This document shows, in pieces, positions 33,501 to 45,662 of a DNA stretch of 64,000 nt. The stretch is from Allium sativum (lineage: Eukaryota > Streptophyta > Magnoliopsida > Asparagales > Amaryllidaceae), in contig CM060910.1 in the NCBI GenBank assembly GCA_030737875.1, positions 634,619,303 through 634,683,302 on the forward strand, given 5' to 3'. Each line of letters starts with the position of its first letter. Within the stretch, counting starts at the first letter, position 1. A program made the translations under genes and the position numbers. A model generated the notes under the pieces. The model did no database searches and had not been told where the DNA came from. It worked only from the letters and a program-made list of their open reading frames with translations.

Positions 33501-34249
33501 GAGCTTGAATCGACGTTTGAAAACGAATATAATTAGTTATAATTATAAACAAGGCCTGAAATGGCGCTGCATTTTCAAAAATTGAATTCAAACTTTGTCG
33601 GACTGTACCGGGTGCAAAACAAAACGGATTCGAGTGAAACCAAAAATATTTAAATCTGTTAGTGAATACCTTTCTAACGAATCTGAAAAATCGAATTTTC
33701 ATAGCAGAAAGCAAAAGTTATGGCCAAATGAATTTTCAGAAAGGTCGCTTGGAATTTATATAGCCCGTGAAATTGGCCATTTTGCATACGACCTCGAAAT
33801 TCGACGAAACCAATTTTGTTCGATCCGGGATGTGAAGTTATTGCTAGGTTTCAAATTTCATAATTTTTGAAGCTAGTATGTGAGCGTGGCAAAGGAAAAC
33901 GTGTTTTGGTCAATTACAGTTAAATTGGATCGACCAGAAATGGGCCTTTTTGCAGACGGTCTCAGAATTCGACGAAACTAGTTTTGTTGGGACTGTATCG
34001 TCAAAACTTAGCTAGATTTATTTTTCTGGAATTTTTTGAATTAGTTTGTGGCCCTGGAAAATTGAAATGTACGTTCAAATCGAATATTGAATGTTATATA
34101 TTTTAATTTGAAGGAAAACTGACTAAAACAGTCGAATGGGCATACGAAACATATCCCATTGTGTTCGGAATGGGGGTAAAACGCTAGGGACGACAGTCGT
34201 TGGGTTTAGATTGGTGGTCGTGTCAGAAAACCCCTTTAAAACCCACCGG

Positions 34250-34271
34250 CCAATCATAATTTTTATAAAAA
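34250..34271 (+). promoter_or_regulatory. CCAAT and TATA boxes of LTR B
   Basis: CCAAT at 34250-34254 is followed by TATAAAAA at 34264-34271 and then a CT-rich initiator-like run. The arrangement is kept in the B 3' LTR (TATA at 40840-40847). The two boxes are closer together than in typical plant promoters. Confidence 0.55.
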
Positions 34272-34299
34272 AAATCTAATTTTCTCTCTCCCCGATCGA

Positions 34300-34827
34300 A
34301 GGCGGAAGAGGCTTCAAACCTTCCAGCTCCGATTCCGACCAAACCAGGAGGAATTAGCTCGTGCCACAGTTGAACTTTTTGAAGATCTTCCCGAGATCTT
34401 CAAATCCATATAGGGTTTGAATTTTATCGTTCAGAATTGGAGGAGCATTCAAGTTCGAAAGTTTCGAACTTCACCTCGTCGCCGCCACCGCTACAGTGCA
34501 TCGAACGCCGCCGCACCACCAGCGCCTGGCGCGCCTCTCGCCCCTCTTCAACGCTGCACCGCCCGATCGTCGTAATACTGCACGGATTGATCGAAAAAAT
34601 TAAACCTAGTTTTGAACGTTTTATTGAAGGTACGGCTGAAATTATTTTCAACAGTTTTAACACCTTTAAACCGTTGCAAAACTTTGAAAAATCATATCTT
34701 TCTGCTGTGTTATCGAAATTCAGTGAAACAAAAGACAGTGGACACGTGTGGACGTCTTCTACCTTCTAGAAGAGACCGCATATTTTTCTGACCCTTCTGC
34801 TATTTTTGGTGGAGTGGAACCCAATGT
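34300..34827 (+). promoter_or_regulatory. Leader exon and splice donor of LTR B
   Basis: The GC-rich part (about 34310-34600) contains CGCCGCC repeats. The segment ends CCAAT|GTGAGATT with GT at 34826-34827; another candidate, AAG|GTACGG, is near 34630. In the 3' LTR (leader about 40870-41435) a stretch of about 30 bp containing GTGCATCGA is duplicated. Confidence 0.45.
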
Positions 34828-34984
34828 GAGATTTCTAATTTATAAACGATATGGAAAACGACGATGTATAAATTATATAGTCGATGTATGAGTTATATAA
34901 GCGTTGTATAAGTTGTACGATTGATGTATAAGTTATATATGCGTTGTAAAAATTATATATATGTGTTGAAATAGAAGTGAATTG

Positions 34985-34985
<1 letters not shown>

Positions 34986-35023
<38 letters not shown>
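34986..35023. repeat. (AT)n microsatellite in LTR B
   Basis: About 38 bp of uninterrupted AT dinucleotides. The B 3' LTR has a shorter, interrupted version at 41616-41639, so the tract has changed length since insertion. Confidence 0.95.
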
Positions 35024-35024
<1 letters not shown>

Positions 35025-35339
35025 GCCCCTCGTCCACAAGCCATGGACGATATTTATTGATTGTGATTGGTGTGAAAATTGATTGATAGCGAATGGTTGA
35101 TTGGAATTGTTTGTGGTTGATATTGATTGATTGTGGTTGAAAAATACCCGTTTGTGGTTGAGAAATATTTGGTTGAAACCACATAGGATTAGTTTGTGGA
35201 AATGAAATAAATATACATGCCGCCTGCGTGCGAACTAGATGCATGATTCCCCATTGTCAAAATCCACGAGGTTTTAAGGTAGAGCGAGGAGCCGTACTAG
35301 GGACGGTCCCGGTTTTAACTACCCTGTCGTTATGTTGCC

Positions 35340-35700
35340 GAACTTTTGAATAATATTCATGTATTTGAATTATTTTCATTTGTTGAAACTATATTCATTT
35401 GTTGAATAAAAATTCATGTGTTGAAGGGTGTTTGTGTTTTAAATATAAAAATCACATTTTTATCATCTATATGAACTATATAAAATAATCTCCTTTTGAA
35501 AGAAATTGTTTTATAATAAAAATCCTATTTTTATTACCTATAGGAACTATATAAAATAATAGTGTTTTGAAATGAATTGTTTTACAATAAAAATCACATT
35601 TTTATTATACACATGAATTGTTAAATATAGTGAAGTGTTGAAATAGAAGACAGTTAGATAAAAATATCATTTTTATCACATGTATGAAAAAATATAGCTT
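35340..35700 (+). repeat. ATTCA and ATAAAAAT palindrome arrays in the B 5' LTR
   Basis: Positions 35340-35430 hold four units with TTCATTTGTTGAA or TTCATGTGTTGAA. Positions 35437-35700 hold four units with arms ATAAAAAT and ATTTTTAT spaced about 75 bp. Here the two arrays are adjacent and in the opposite order from C and D. The B 3' LTR repeats them at 53695-54045. Confidence 0.75.
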
Positions 35701-35715
35701 TTAAATCGAAGAATC

Positions 35716-35755
35716 AATATATATATATATATATATATAAAAATAGAATCGAATA

Positions 35756-35796
<41 letters not shown>

Positions 35797-35822
35797 ATCG
35801 AAGAATCGATATATATATAGAA
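35716..35822 (+). repeat. TA-core minisatellite in LTR B
   Basis: Three units of an AATAGAATCGAAGAATCGA block separated by long TA runs. The 3' LTR has the same blocks with shorter runs (about 54047-54150), showing expansion or contraction after insertion. Confidence 0.85.
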
Positions 35823-38165
35823 TTGAAATATATCGAAAAACGACGCTGCAGTTCGTATTTTGAAATCGTGATTTCAAACGATTAGTATGGGAGATCCGAC
35901 CATCGGATTTTCCTGAAATCGCAACCGTTGGGTTCGCTTTGGAAATATCTTTCCAACGGCACCAAATTTGTAAAAATCCAACGGTTGGATTGTCTGGAAA
36001 GTTTAATTCAAATCTAAAGAAAAACAGCGCCAGAATCGATTATATATATATATATATATTTAATCGAATAACGACGCTGCAGTTCATATTTTGAAATCGA
36101 AACTTCAAATGATTGTGCCGGGAGATCCGACCGTCGGATTTTCCCGAAACTGGAACCGTTGGATTCGTTTTGAAAAGATCTTTCTAATGATGTAAATTTT
36201 ATGGGGATCCAACAGCTAGATTTTCAGATGTGTGTAAATCAAATCTGAAGAAAAACAACGCCACGGCCGCGTTATGGCCCGAAGCGTCGTTTTGAATAAA
36301 TTGGCTATTTTAAAATAAATAAAAATAAATCGTTATAAAATATCATAAACGATATGGAATGGAAATAAACTGAATTTGCTCAATTTATGTGGTATTTGAT
36401 GGTTGAATGTGTTTGGTGTGAAAATTATATTAAAGAACAAAATTGGTGTTGTCGAATGATTTAACCATTGAAATAAATTGATCTGAAATTATAAACTTAC
36501 GTGAATTATTTGAAAAGGTCGAGTTAATTCTCATTTCAAATAATTGACCGACGATTGAAAGTCGAAGATGAAGATGGTGGTCGAAGACCGGAGATCTTCA
36601 CCTCGTTTGGATGGTAACCGAGGTCCTGATTGGGAGATATCCCGAAATATGGATAATGAGTGGTGATCGTCCAGACGTACATGGTGGTCGATGGGTTGGC
36701 GAGGTATATAGTGCCTCCGGTTTCGTTCAGACCCAGAACGGACTTGTAAATGGACTGTGTGTCTGACATTGGATTTTATTCTGTGTTGATTGATCTCTAT
36801 TAAATATACATCTGTTTGGCGGCGGAGAATTTATTCTTTTGCTTAACACCCTTCTCTTAAACGCACGAGCTCAGAGGTTGTATATCGATGGACATCAGTC
36901 GCATGGCATGAATTGCTAGTGTGGCATGCCTAAGTGGCAAATGATCAGGGCTTCTGTTGAAAAGCAAAGTCCTGTGGTGATGATCAAAGCACCGCCGGTG
37001 GGGCGTAGCTTTGTGTATAACGTGAATTCGAGAGCCTCACATCCCGGTGTGAACCAGAAACGGGAGAAGGACCTCAGGGAGGGCATGCGTTTCTTCCTAG
37101 CTAGAAGTTGTGTCGGTGTTTTTACACGGCCTGACATTTTACTTATGTGGTTGATGGATAGCGAGGCGCCTCAGATATATCGGTCGATCCAGGACCGATG
37201 GAGCCATTCGTTGGCTCGTTTACGCCACCATAGGGCGGGGAAACGCATTGTTCAGGAATTTTAATCCACATCGGTGGACCGGCCCTGTCACTCCAAGGGG
37301 CAGTTGCAGCTGTTCCTGAGGCTCGGGCTAGGCAGTCTCGAATTCGGTAAGGACTATCTTTTTCCTTGGTTCAGTACGGAAATCCAATCTCCAAATACGA
37401 CATCGTGCGGTTTTGATTGTATATATATACGGCGACATGATATATGGTACCCATGCCGTCTATGATTGATAGTTATGATTGAAATTGTTTTTGAAACATA
37501 TAAACACTAGTAGTAATATCAAATGCTTTTGTTTTATTCGTATCAAGCATATTTTGGTCGTTATAAGGTAAAACTCTATCCTTCGGTTTGCGTTGCATTG
37601 TGTGATGGGAACTGAGTCTTATAATGGCTTCATTTTTATAAAAAGCATTACGATGTTTAAAAGAAAATTTTGTTTTAAAGCACTGACAATCCAATGGAGT
37701 AAACCCGTTCCACGAAAGTGGCGTGGTCCTGGGTTTAGCCATATATTAAATGTGTTGAGTGGATTTCTCATACCAGTCCCATGACTGACTCATAGTTTGT
37801 TTCACTTTCAAACTCGGGTGCCCCTTTTTCTACACGGGCAGCCTTGTATTCAGGTTTAGCTGGTTCTTTCTAGATAGCTGGAGCTGAAGATGGATTCTAT
37901 CATTTATCTCTTTTTATGTTGTTCAGCTCCTATTGTAAATTATGCTTGTTTTCCGCTGTAGACATTTATGTATATCTGAACTGCATTTGTACTAAGTATG
38001 ATCCTGTATACTGTGTAACTCTGATGATTACTCTTATCTAGTATATTCTATTGTTCATTATCTGGTGTATTTTTTTTTATTTCTGTTCTGCTATTATCTG
38101 TTTATGTGTTATATTCCAAGGATTACCCTTGCCGCCGTCAGTACGGGGTTTGGGTCGTCTCAACG

Positions 38166-38177
38166 TGGTATCAGAGC
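38166..38177 (+). other. Primer-binding site of B (initiator tRNA-Met)
   Basis: TGGTATCAGAGC lies three bases after the 5' LTR end at 38162. Confidence 0.95.
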
Positions 38178-38289
38178 TTTGGTTAAGCTTAGTTCTGGAA
38201 TATAACATATAAACGAACTCGTCAGAAATAGAACTAGTTGTGTTCTAGGACGAGTAACTCATTACAGATAGGATCAGTAATATCCTAGT

Positions 38290-38784
38290 ATGAGTAGCAG
38301 AATGAAATAACACCTCGATAGGAGAAGAAGAGATATATCCTTTGTTGTTGGCGACTATGTATATTTGAAAGTATCTCCGATGAGAGGAGTTATCCGGTTC
38401 GGTAAAACTGGAAAGTTGGCGCCCAAATTCATTGGCCCGTTTCCTATTTTGGAACGGATCGGAACTCTCGCTTATAGGGTTAAATTGCCTGATTGGTTGC
38501 CTGGAGTTCATGATGTATTTCACATATCTCAACTTCGAAAGCACGTTCATGATCCAGACTTGATAGTGGAAGAAGCAGCTCAGCAGGATATTGAGATTAC
38601 TCCAGAATTAGCTGTGAGAAGAGAGCCGCTCAAGATCATCGGCAAAGAAACCAAAGAGCTGTGGAACAAGAAGGTTCGCTTAGTCAAAGTGAAATGGAGT
38701 GGAGATCCACGAGATTGTACTTGGGTAACAAAGGAGAGCATTCAGAAAGCCTATCCTAGATGCCAAGTGGATATCTCTGTTTGA
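38290..38784 (+). pseudogene. Integrase C-terminus and chromodomain remnant of B
   Basis: A possible gag start codon at 38290 runs six codons to TAA (38308-38310). In the same frame an open stretch from 38311 to the stop at 38784 encodes the integrase C-terminal domain (GDYVYLKVSP, GKLAPKFIGPF, VHDVFHISQLRKH) and a chromodomain (LVKVKWSG, CTWVTKE). It aligns with the last 155 or so residues of the A-family polyprotein at moderate identity. Everything between the gag start and the integrase core is missing, so the copy depends on a partner for reverse transcription and integration. The residual frame is uninterrupted, but no start codon in good context precedes it; GTG or TTG starts are not expected in plants. 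Confidence 0.85.
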
Positions 38785-39958
38785 CTCCGGTGCAAGGTAC
38801 ATTTGCCATACTTTGCATTACTAATTAGTTCTCTACTCTGTTGTAATTTTCTTTCCATGGATATGCACTTTTAGTTCTATAGTCTGAATGATTTTAAAAG
38901 AGTATAGAAATTGATTAGTATATTTTTGAAAGGTTAAAAAAACAATTGATTGTTGTTTGTGTTGTGTGAAGTAGATTTGATTAATTAAAATTATTAAAAC
39001 GATAGTTAATTTAATCAATAATAGAATGAATGGTAGAATTTATTCGATTATATCACACATTGAACTGATTAGAAAATAGATAGAAATATATACTTGTGCA
39101 TTATATATGTTTGAACAGGTAAATGGATTAGCTGTTGAGTAAAGATTTTATTTGAGTGCCCGACAAATAGGTAAACCTTAATGAGTTGGATGCGAAATAT
39201 TATTATATCAACTCATGTGAATGCCATTGGATGCGGAGTGCGGGTTGTTCTGTGTGAAATAATAAACGTCGCCATAAGATAGTAACAATTAATTTTGAAC
39301 TACATTACATGGCATACTTCTGAGGATAAGCATACTTCATCATATACCACATAAGCATTTGGAGCTTGTATGACGAGGTGGAAGATTTACCATACGAGCG
39401 AGAGGCTTGTATGGCAATGACTATATTTTACAGGTTGAACTGATGACTGATATGGACTATTTAAATTGTAATGATAAAATTTCCAGATTAATAAAAACCC
39501 CACACGGGTTTAGAGTAGACAATAACCACGTCTCTCTAGTTATTAGATACGGCACATGGACTATTTATTTCCCACACGGGACGAGGTGACGAGGATTTAT
39601 CCTCTGGAGCATTTAAAATACACACTCACTCAGGCTTTGACAGGGTGACGAGAATTTATTCTCTTGAGTTATTATCAATACACGCTCCCCTGTAAACACC
39701 AGAATATATCACTATAAATATGTGTATGCTTATTAGGATTTATTGGGTACCTAATACGGCCCAATAAATTTCCAAACCTCTCTCCGTACAAAGGAGGTTA
39801 TGGCGAAATTTTTCGAAAATTCCGGGTGTTAGCCAAATTTTTGAAGAATTTGAAAATTCTCAGAAACTGAAAAGTTGGAGGATGGAAGCCAGATTGAAAG
39901 TAGAGTCGATTAATCAAACCACTTTCGACTTTGTTCCTTTTCGGGGACGAAAAGTTTT
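38785..39958 (+). other. B 3' untranslated interior
   Basis: About 1.2 kb, AT-rich, after the chromodomain stop. Imperfect repeats on GACGAGRATTTATYCTCTKGAG occur near 39590 and 39648. The last 180 bp match the D interior (26310-26490 on the minus strand). No coding domain is seen. Confidence 0.8.
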
Positions 39959-39971
39959 AAGTGGGGTAGAT
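39959..39971 (+). other. Polypurine tract of B
   Basis: AAGTGGGGTAGAT ends at the 3' LTR start (39972), preceded by the TCGGGGACGAAA block that also precedes the tracts of A and D. Confidence 0.88.
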
Positions 39972-41810
39972 TGTAACGACCCAGAAAATCTGAACCAATT
40001 TAAAATTTTTAAATTGGCTAAAATAATGGATTTTAAATATTTTAAATAAATATTTTAAATAATAGCAATGAAAAGGGAGCTTGAATCGATGTTTGAAAAC
40101 GAATATAATTAATTATAATTATAAACAAGGCCTGAAATGGCGCTGCAGTTTCAAAAATTGAATTCAAACTTTGTCGGACTGTACCGGGTGCAAAACAAAA
40201 CGGATTCGAGTGAAACCAAAAATATTTAAATCTGTTAGTGAATACCTTTCTAACGAATCTGAAAAATCGAATTTTCATAGCAGAAAGCAAAAGTTATGGC
40301 CAAATGAATTTTCAGAAAGGTCGCTTGGAATTTATATAGCCCGTGAAATTGGCCATTTTGCATACGACCTCGGAATTCGACGAAACCGCTTTTGTTGGAT
40401 CCGGGATGTGAAGTTATTGCTAGGTTTCAAATTTCATAATTTTTGAAGCTAGTATGTGAGCGTGGCAAAGGAAAACGTGTTTTGGTCAATTACAGTTAAA
40501 TTGGATCGACCAGAAATGGGCCTTTTTGCAGACGGTCTCAGAATTCGACGAAACTAGTTTTGTTGGGACCGTATCGTCAAAACATAGCCAGATTTATTTT
40601 TCTGGAATTTTTCGAATCAGTTTGTGGCCCTGGCAAATTGAAATGTACGTTTAAATCGAACATTGAATGTTATATATTTTAATTTGAAGGAAAACTGACT
40701 GAAACAGTCGAATGGGCGTACGAAACATATCCTATTGTGTTCGGAATGGGGGTAAAACGCTAGGGACGATAGACGTTGGGTTTAGATTGGTGGTCGTGTC
40801 AGAAAACCACTTTAAAACCCACCGGCCAATCATAATTTTTATAAAAAAAAAAAACTAATTTTCTCTCTCCCCGATCGAAGGCGGAAGAGGCTTCAAACCT
40901 TCCAGCTCCGATTCCGACCAAACCAGGAGGAATTAGCACGTGCCACAGTTGAACTTTTTGAAGATCTTCCCGAGATCTTCAAATCCATATAGGGTTTGAA
41001 TTTTATCGTTCAGAATTGGAGGAGCATTCGAGTTCGAAAGTTTCGAACTTCACCTCGCCGCCGCCGCCGCTATAGTGCATCGAGCACCGCCGCCGCCGCT
41101 ACAGTGCATCGAATGCTGCCGCACCCCCAGCGCCTGGCGCGCCTCTCGCCCCTCTTCAACGCTGCACCGCCCGATCGTCGTAATACTGGACGGATTGATC
41201 GAAAAATTCAAACCTAGTTTTGAACGTTATATTTAAGGTACAGTTGAAAATATTTTCAACAGTTTTAACACCTTTAAACCGTTGCAAAACTTTGAAAAAT
41301 CATATCTTTCTGCTGTGTTATCGAAATTCAGTGAAACAAGAGACAGTGGACTCGTGTGGACGTCTTCTACCTTCTAGAAGAGACCGCATATTTTTTTGAC
41401 CCTTCTGCTATTTTTGGTGGAGTGGAACCCAATGTGAGATTTCTAATTTATAAACGATATGGAAAACGATGATGTATAAATTATATAGTCGATGTATGAG
41501 TTATATAGGCATTGTACACCTCATGTATAAGCGTTGTATAAGTTGTACGATCGATGTATGAGTTATATATGCGTTGTAAAAATTATATATATGTGTTGTA
41601 ATAGAAGTGAATTGCTATATATAAATATATATATATATACGCCCCTCGTCCACAAACCATGGACGATATTTATTGATTGTGATTGGTGTGAAAATTGACT
41701 GATAGCGAATGGTTGATTGGAATTGTTTGTGGCTGATATTGATTGATTGTGGTTGAAAAATACCCGTTTGTGGTTGAGAAATATTTGGTTGAAACCACAT
41801 AGGATTAGTT
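39972..41810 (+). repeat. Element B 3' LTR, part 1 (before A2)
   Basis: Matches 33409-35205. Differences from the 5' LTR include a 14-bp duplication near 40040, an extra GTGCATCGA-containing unit near 41070 and an insertion near 41510-41540. It is cut at 41810 by A2, whose target duplication tagtt (41806-41810) repeats at 53535-53539. Confidence 0.95.
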
Positions 41811-44800
41811 TGAAACACCCCACCTCCGTTAGGGTCACTCTCAAAGGGAATGCCCTAATTTTGGTGGAGGTTTATAAGTATAAGTCGCAGATATACAAGA
41901 CAGATATAAGAACACATATTTGTAAACAGCGGAAAAAACAACAAACTTTTATTTGATAGAAGCAAATACGTGCTACAACAATATCACCATAATTGTCTTA
42001 CATCTTTTCCCAAAAACATAACATAACACTTTCATAATCTGTCTTGATTACATCTTTTAAAGAAGCATAAATAAAACATAGATAAACTGCAAAAGCCCCA
42101 CAGTGGATTTTCCAAAGCCCTAGTTCAAAACGAAAAGGACCAAGCAATACATTTCTCTTCTTCAAGCTGGATGATAAGGCTGGTCAAGCTGCTGTGTTCC
42201 CTCCCTGTGGACCTGGGGGGGGGGGGACGGAAGAAAAGAAGACGAAAGAAAAGTAGAGTCAGACATAAAGCCTGAGTAAGTCTAGTACTATTTTGTCTAT
42301 GAATAAAGAACTGGGTATGATAAGTATAAACAAGAAGTGGAAAAACACTATAACTTGGTTAAGTTGTCTAGGGTCGAATATACTATCGTACCCCATGTTA
42401 ATCTCTGAACCATATAAACTAGTTTCCAACTGGCACCCCAAAATCAGGGTGAAGTGATCCATTCTATGATGATCGGCTCCTATTCGCATAGTTACAAGTG
42501 TCTTACGGCTCCCGATGTTGTAGTTACCTATGCTGGTCCCACCCTAGGGTGTATCAAGTCCCGTGGTGGCGGCCCGACACAATCCTAGAATGCACAGGTA
42601 TGCTACTGGTGTCTAGTGCCTTATTTTTCTGCGCCGGAGTGTGTGCACGCCCGCACCCCGTTAGAACCTACACTGCTACACCACCGCCATCGATTTGACC
42701 TCTTACAATCAGCCCAGTAATCGTGCCCCACCCTGCCTAGTTTCAGGGTATCCTGATACACCTTCTAGGGTTACTGCTGAAAAGGGTCCCCCGTTACTAG
42801 GTTTTCTATCTCTAGCCAACATGCTAAGTTGGTTAAGGTTTCCTAACCTAACCCCCACCAGTCCGTTTAGTTTAGCATGTTCCATTTTGATTAAGTCTTT
42901 AGTTCACTTAATCCTAACAATCCTGACTCAGCCTTAATTGTCTTATTAAGGCCCTGACCTCTCACATTAGACAGGTATTGTTGTGGCTGCCTGTTGCCGG
43001 TTGGTTCCGGGCAGTCTTACGCCACAACTCAGTCTAACCTCGGGTCCTTATTGGGCTCCATGTTTAACCTCTCACATTGGATAGGTATTGTTGTGACTAC
43101 TGGACAGCTGGGCGGTTCCGGGCAGGTTTACATCACAACTCAATCCAACCTCGGGTTAAACACATCGTATGTTCTACATTTACATATTTTCTCTTTCTTC
43201 TATATTTTCTTATATGTAAATATTTGCGGCCCATTATTAAGTTAATGGTGTAAAGGTTACACCAATCATGGGCCCAACCCATACTTGAATTTGGGCCCTT
43301 CTATTTTATATTTCATTCATTAGTAATTTTAACCCAACGTTATTTTCCCCCGTTTAACACGTCCGTTTATTATATATATGTTGGGCTTAGCCTTTTAAAG
43401 CCCAACTTAGCCATGCGTAAAGGGGAGGCTTAAAGCGTGATTACATACACAAAGAGGGGAAGGTGAGCGCATGAACTTGCAATATGACGTTGGAAATACA
43501 AAATAGAAACGGGTGTACTTGCATAGTAGTGACATATACTTTGGTCATAAAGCATAGGTGACATGAATCAAAGCATGTGAACTTGTAGTTGAGATAAGAA
43601 TCTAAATTGGGTATCATTATTGACACATAGTCATAACTACAACATGAACCTATGCTTTTATTTAGTCATAATGTCAAACATAAGCATGGCATAAATATTT
43701 CTAACATAAGCATGGCATAATGTCAAACATAAGCATGGCATAATGTCAAACATAAGCATGGCATAAGTATAGTTAAATTTGTTCACATAACTATGGCATA
43801 AATATTTCTAACATGAAATCATGATTTTTACTTTAGTCATGCAAACTTGCAAAAAGAGATTTTTGAACCTAACCTAGATATGTACCACATATGTCATCAT
43901 ATAATTCTTGTTAACAATTTCAATTATGCAAATTATCAATCATAGCCTAGTCATATTCATAAGTTTGCAAATAGGTTTTCTAGTACAAAAGCATGGCTTA
44001 ATACATAAATCATGGTGCCAAAATTCCAACATAGTTTCATATGAACTATAACAACCAAACTTGTTTCAATTACGTACAAAATGATTTATGTACAAAAATA
44101 TACATCATGATGGCATAGTAGCAAAACCCCAAACTTGCATGAGTTTCAATTAAACAACTACATACATGTAGCTTCAACAAGGATCGCATAATTTGCGAAT
44201 ATTCCAAACGTATACTTGCATAGAACTACCGCATGTAGTTCTTTATAACATAATATGAGGATATCCAAACGTATATAATATTCCAAATAGTAACGCACAA
44301 ATTATGAATTATTTATCACCACAATCAAGTATACAAACCAACATAGTTATTTGCTCATACCAAAATAATACTCTACTTACAATGGTGAGGCGAATTCTCA
44401 AATTTAGGGATTTGAAGATGCGGTTTGATTTGATTGAGTTGCTTTTATGCCTTAGAATTAGCCTCCTAATCCTCTCTCCAATTGGTGGCTACCCCTAGTC
44501 GTTCCTCAGCAACATGGCGGCTTTGTTCTTATTTTTGAATGAATAGATTAGGGTTAAGTCTAGGGTCCTTTTTATAGGGGTAATGAACTGATTAGGGCCA
44601 TTGATGTTGCTTGGATTGATCGTAGCCATTCATCCTAAGGAGAGACGAATTAGAGCCTGCCACCTAGCCCTAATGACAAAGCAGACCATAGAAAATCGAC
44701 CAACAGAGAATAGGCCAGCCAGGTTAGACTGGGCTCGACCTGGCTCTGGACCAGGTCGACATGCCTGTCGACAGCCCTGTCGACCTGGTTAGACCAGGTC

Positions 44801-45097
44801 GACAGCCCAGTCGACCTGGGTGCGTCAGGCGGGTGTTTTTCCGCCCTGGCCCATTGGGCCCCATTTTTTAATTTTAAACTTGATTTTTCTGAGTTATTTT
44901 ATTCTGTTTGAATTTTAAACTTCCGAAGGCCATATCTTCTTCATACGGACTCCGTTTTTCGAAAACTCGGACTCTATTTCGCGTATTTTTCCGAGACGAA
45001 CGCAATGGAGTATCCCGTTTCCCTTAGTTCTTTGATTTCAAATTAATTATACTTTAATTTGTTAATTTCACAGTTATAGAATTCGCGGGGTGTTACA
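41811..45097 (-). repeat. Element A2 3' LTR
   Basis: A 3,287-bp LTR. On the minus strand: TATA 44576-44569, mini-ORF 44515-44495, splice donor GT 44380-44379, C-run of 12 followed by acceptor AG at 42214-42213. A GTCGAC array lies at about 44730-44815. The ends match those of A1. Confidence 0.97.
43668..43775 (-). repeat. Short tandem repeats in the A2 LTR
   Basis: Several copies of a unit containing AACATAAGCATGGCATAA, some separated by TGTC and some by ATATTTCT. The same set is at 52093-52200 in the 5' LTR. A1 LTRs have only a single related segment near 2670 and 11080, so the expansion marks the A2 sub-lineage. Confidence 0.85.
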
Positions 45098-45110
45098 TTC
45101 TCCCCCACTT
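45098..45110 (-). other. Polypurine tract of A2
   Basis: The minus strand reads AAGTGGGGGAGAA, identical to A1, adjoining the 3' LTR. Confidence 0.93.
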
Positions 45111-45662
45111 AAAAGGATTTCGTCCCCGAAATCTTCAAGTTAGGAGGAATGTATATCCTAACATCCAATCATCCATCTACTCATTCATCAAACACGGGTA
45201 TCCATTGTCCTTAAAAGACTTCTAATGCTTCATGAACATATGCGAAGTGTGTGTGTACATGTACTTATCTAATGCAAAATCAGGCGGTCTACTGATTCAG
45301 TTGACCTCCTTAATGCGAATTATGTAAGTGCCATGAATCCATTATGTATGCAAATTTCCCTATTCTTGATTCTATATGAGTGCACAATCATTCATACAAA
45401 TGCAACATCCATATGACAACACATTAATATTCAACCATATACGAATGCAAACATATATGCATATGCAATATGAAGTGACTGAGCCGATCTAAACCCTAGA
45501 TTGTGTGTGTATATGCAACCACGAGCAACCACTAGCAATCACTTGCAACCACTCGCAACCATCATCCATAACATGTTTCAATTACATGTTTCCATCCAAA
45601 GGGTTTCTACCTAAAAGATGAGGTCGAGGAAATATATCTAAAAAGATAGATAAAAGCGCAAC

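Larger units (their letters stand above)
33409..38162 (+). repeat. Element B 5' LTR (4.75 kb)
   Basis: The U3 holds two diverged copies of a segment built on TTCGACGAAAC plus TTTTGTT (about 33780-33860 and 33945-34020). A CCAAT box (34250) and TATA box (34264) follow, then a GC-rich leader, a donor (GT at 34826), (AT)n at 34986-35023, ATTCA and palindrome arrays (35340-35700), TA-rich minisatellites (35716-35822) and the conserved block (36540-37470). The 112-residue open frame at 36926-37264 is broken in the sibling LTRs and is not called a gene. Confidence 0.95.

Noticed and set aside
36926..37264. A 112-residue open frame in LTR B, with a 91-residue relative at 55278-55553, as a possible conserved small protein.
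   Set aside because: The same stretch in C (about 32728-33060), D and E is broken by stops and indels in different frames. The sequence is conserved as DNA, not as protein.
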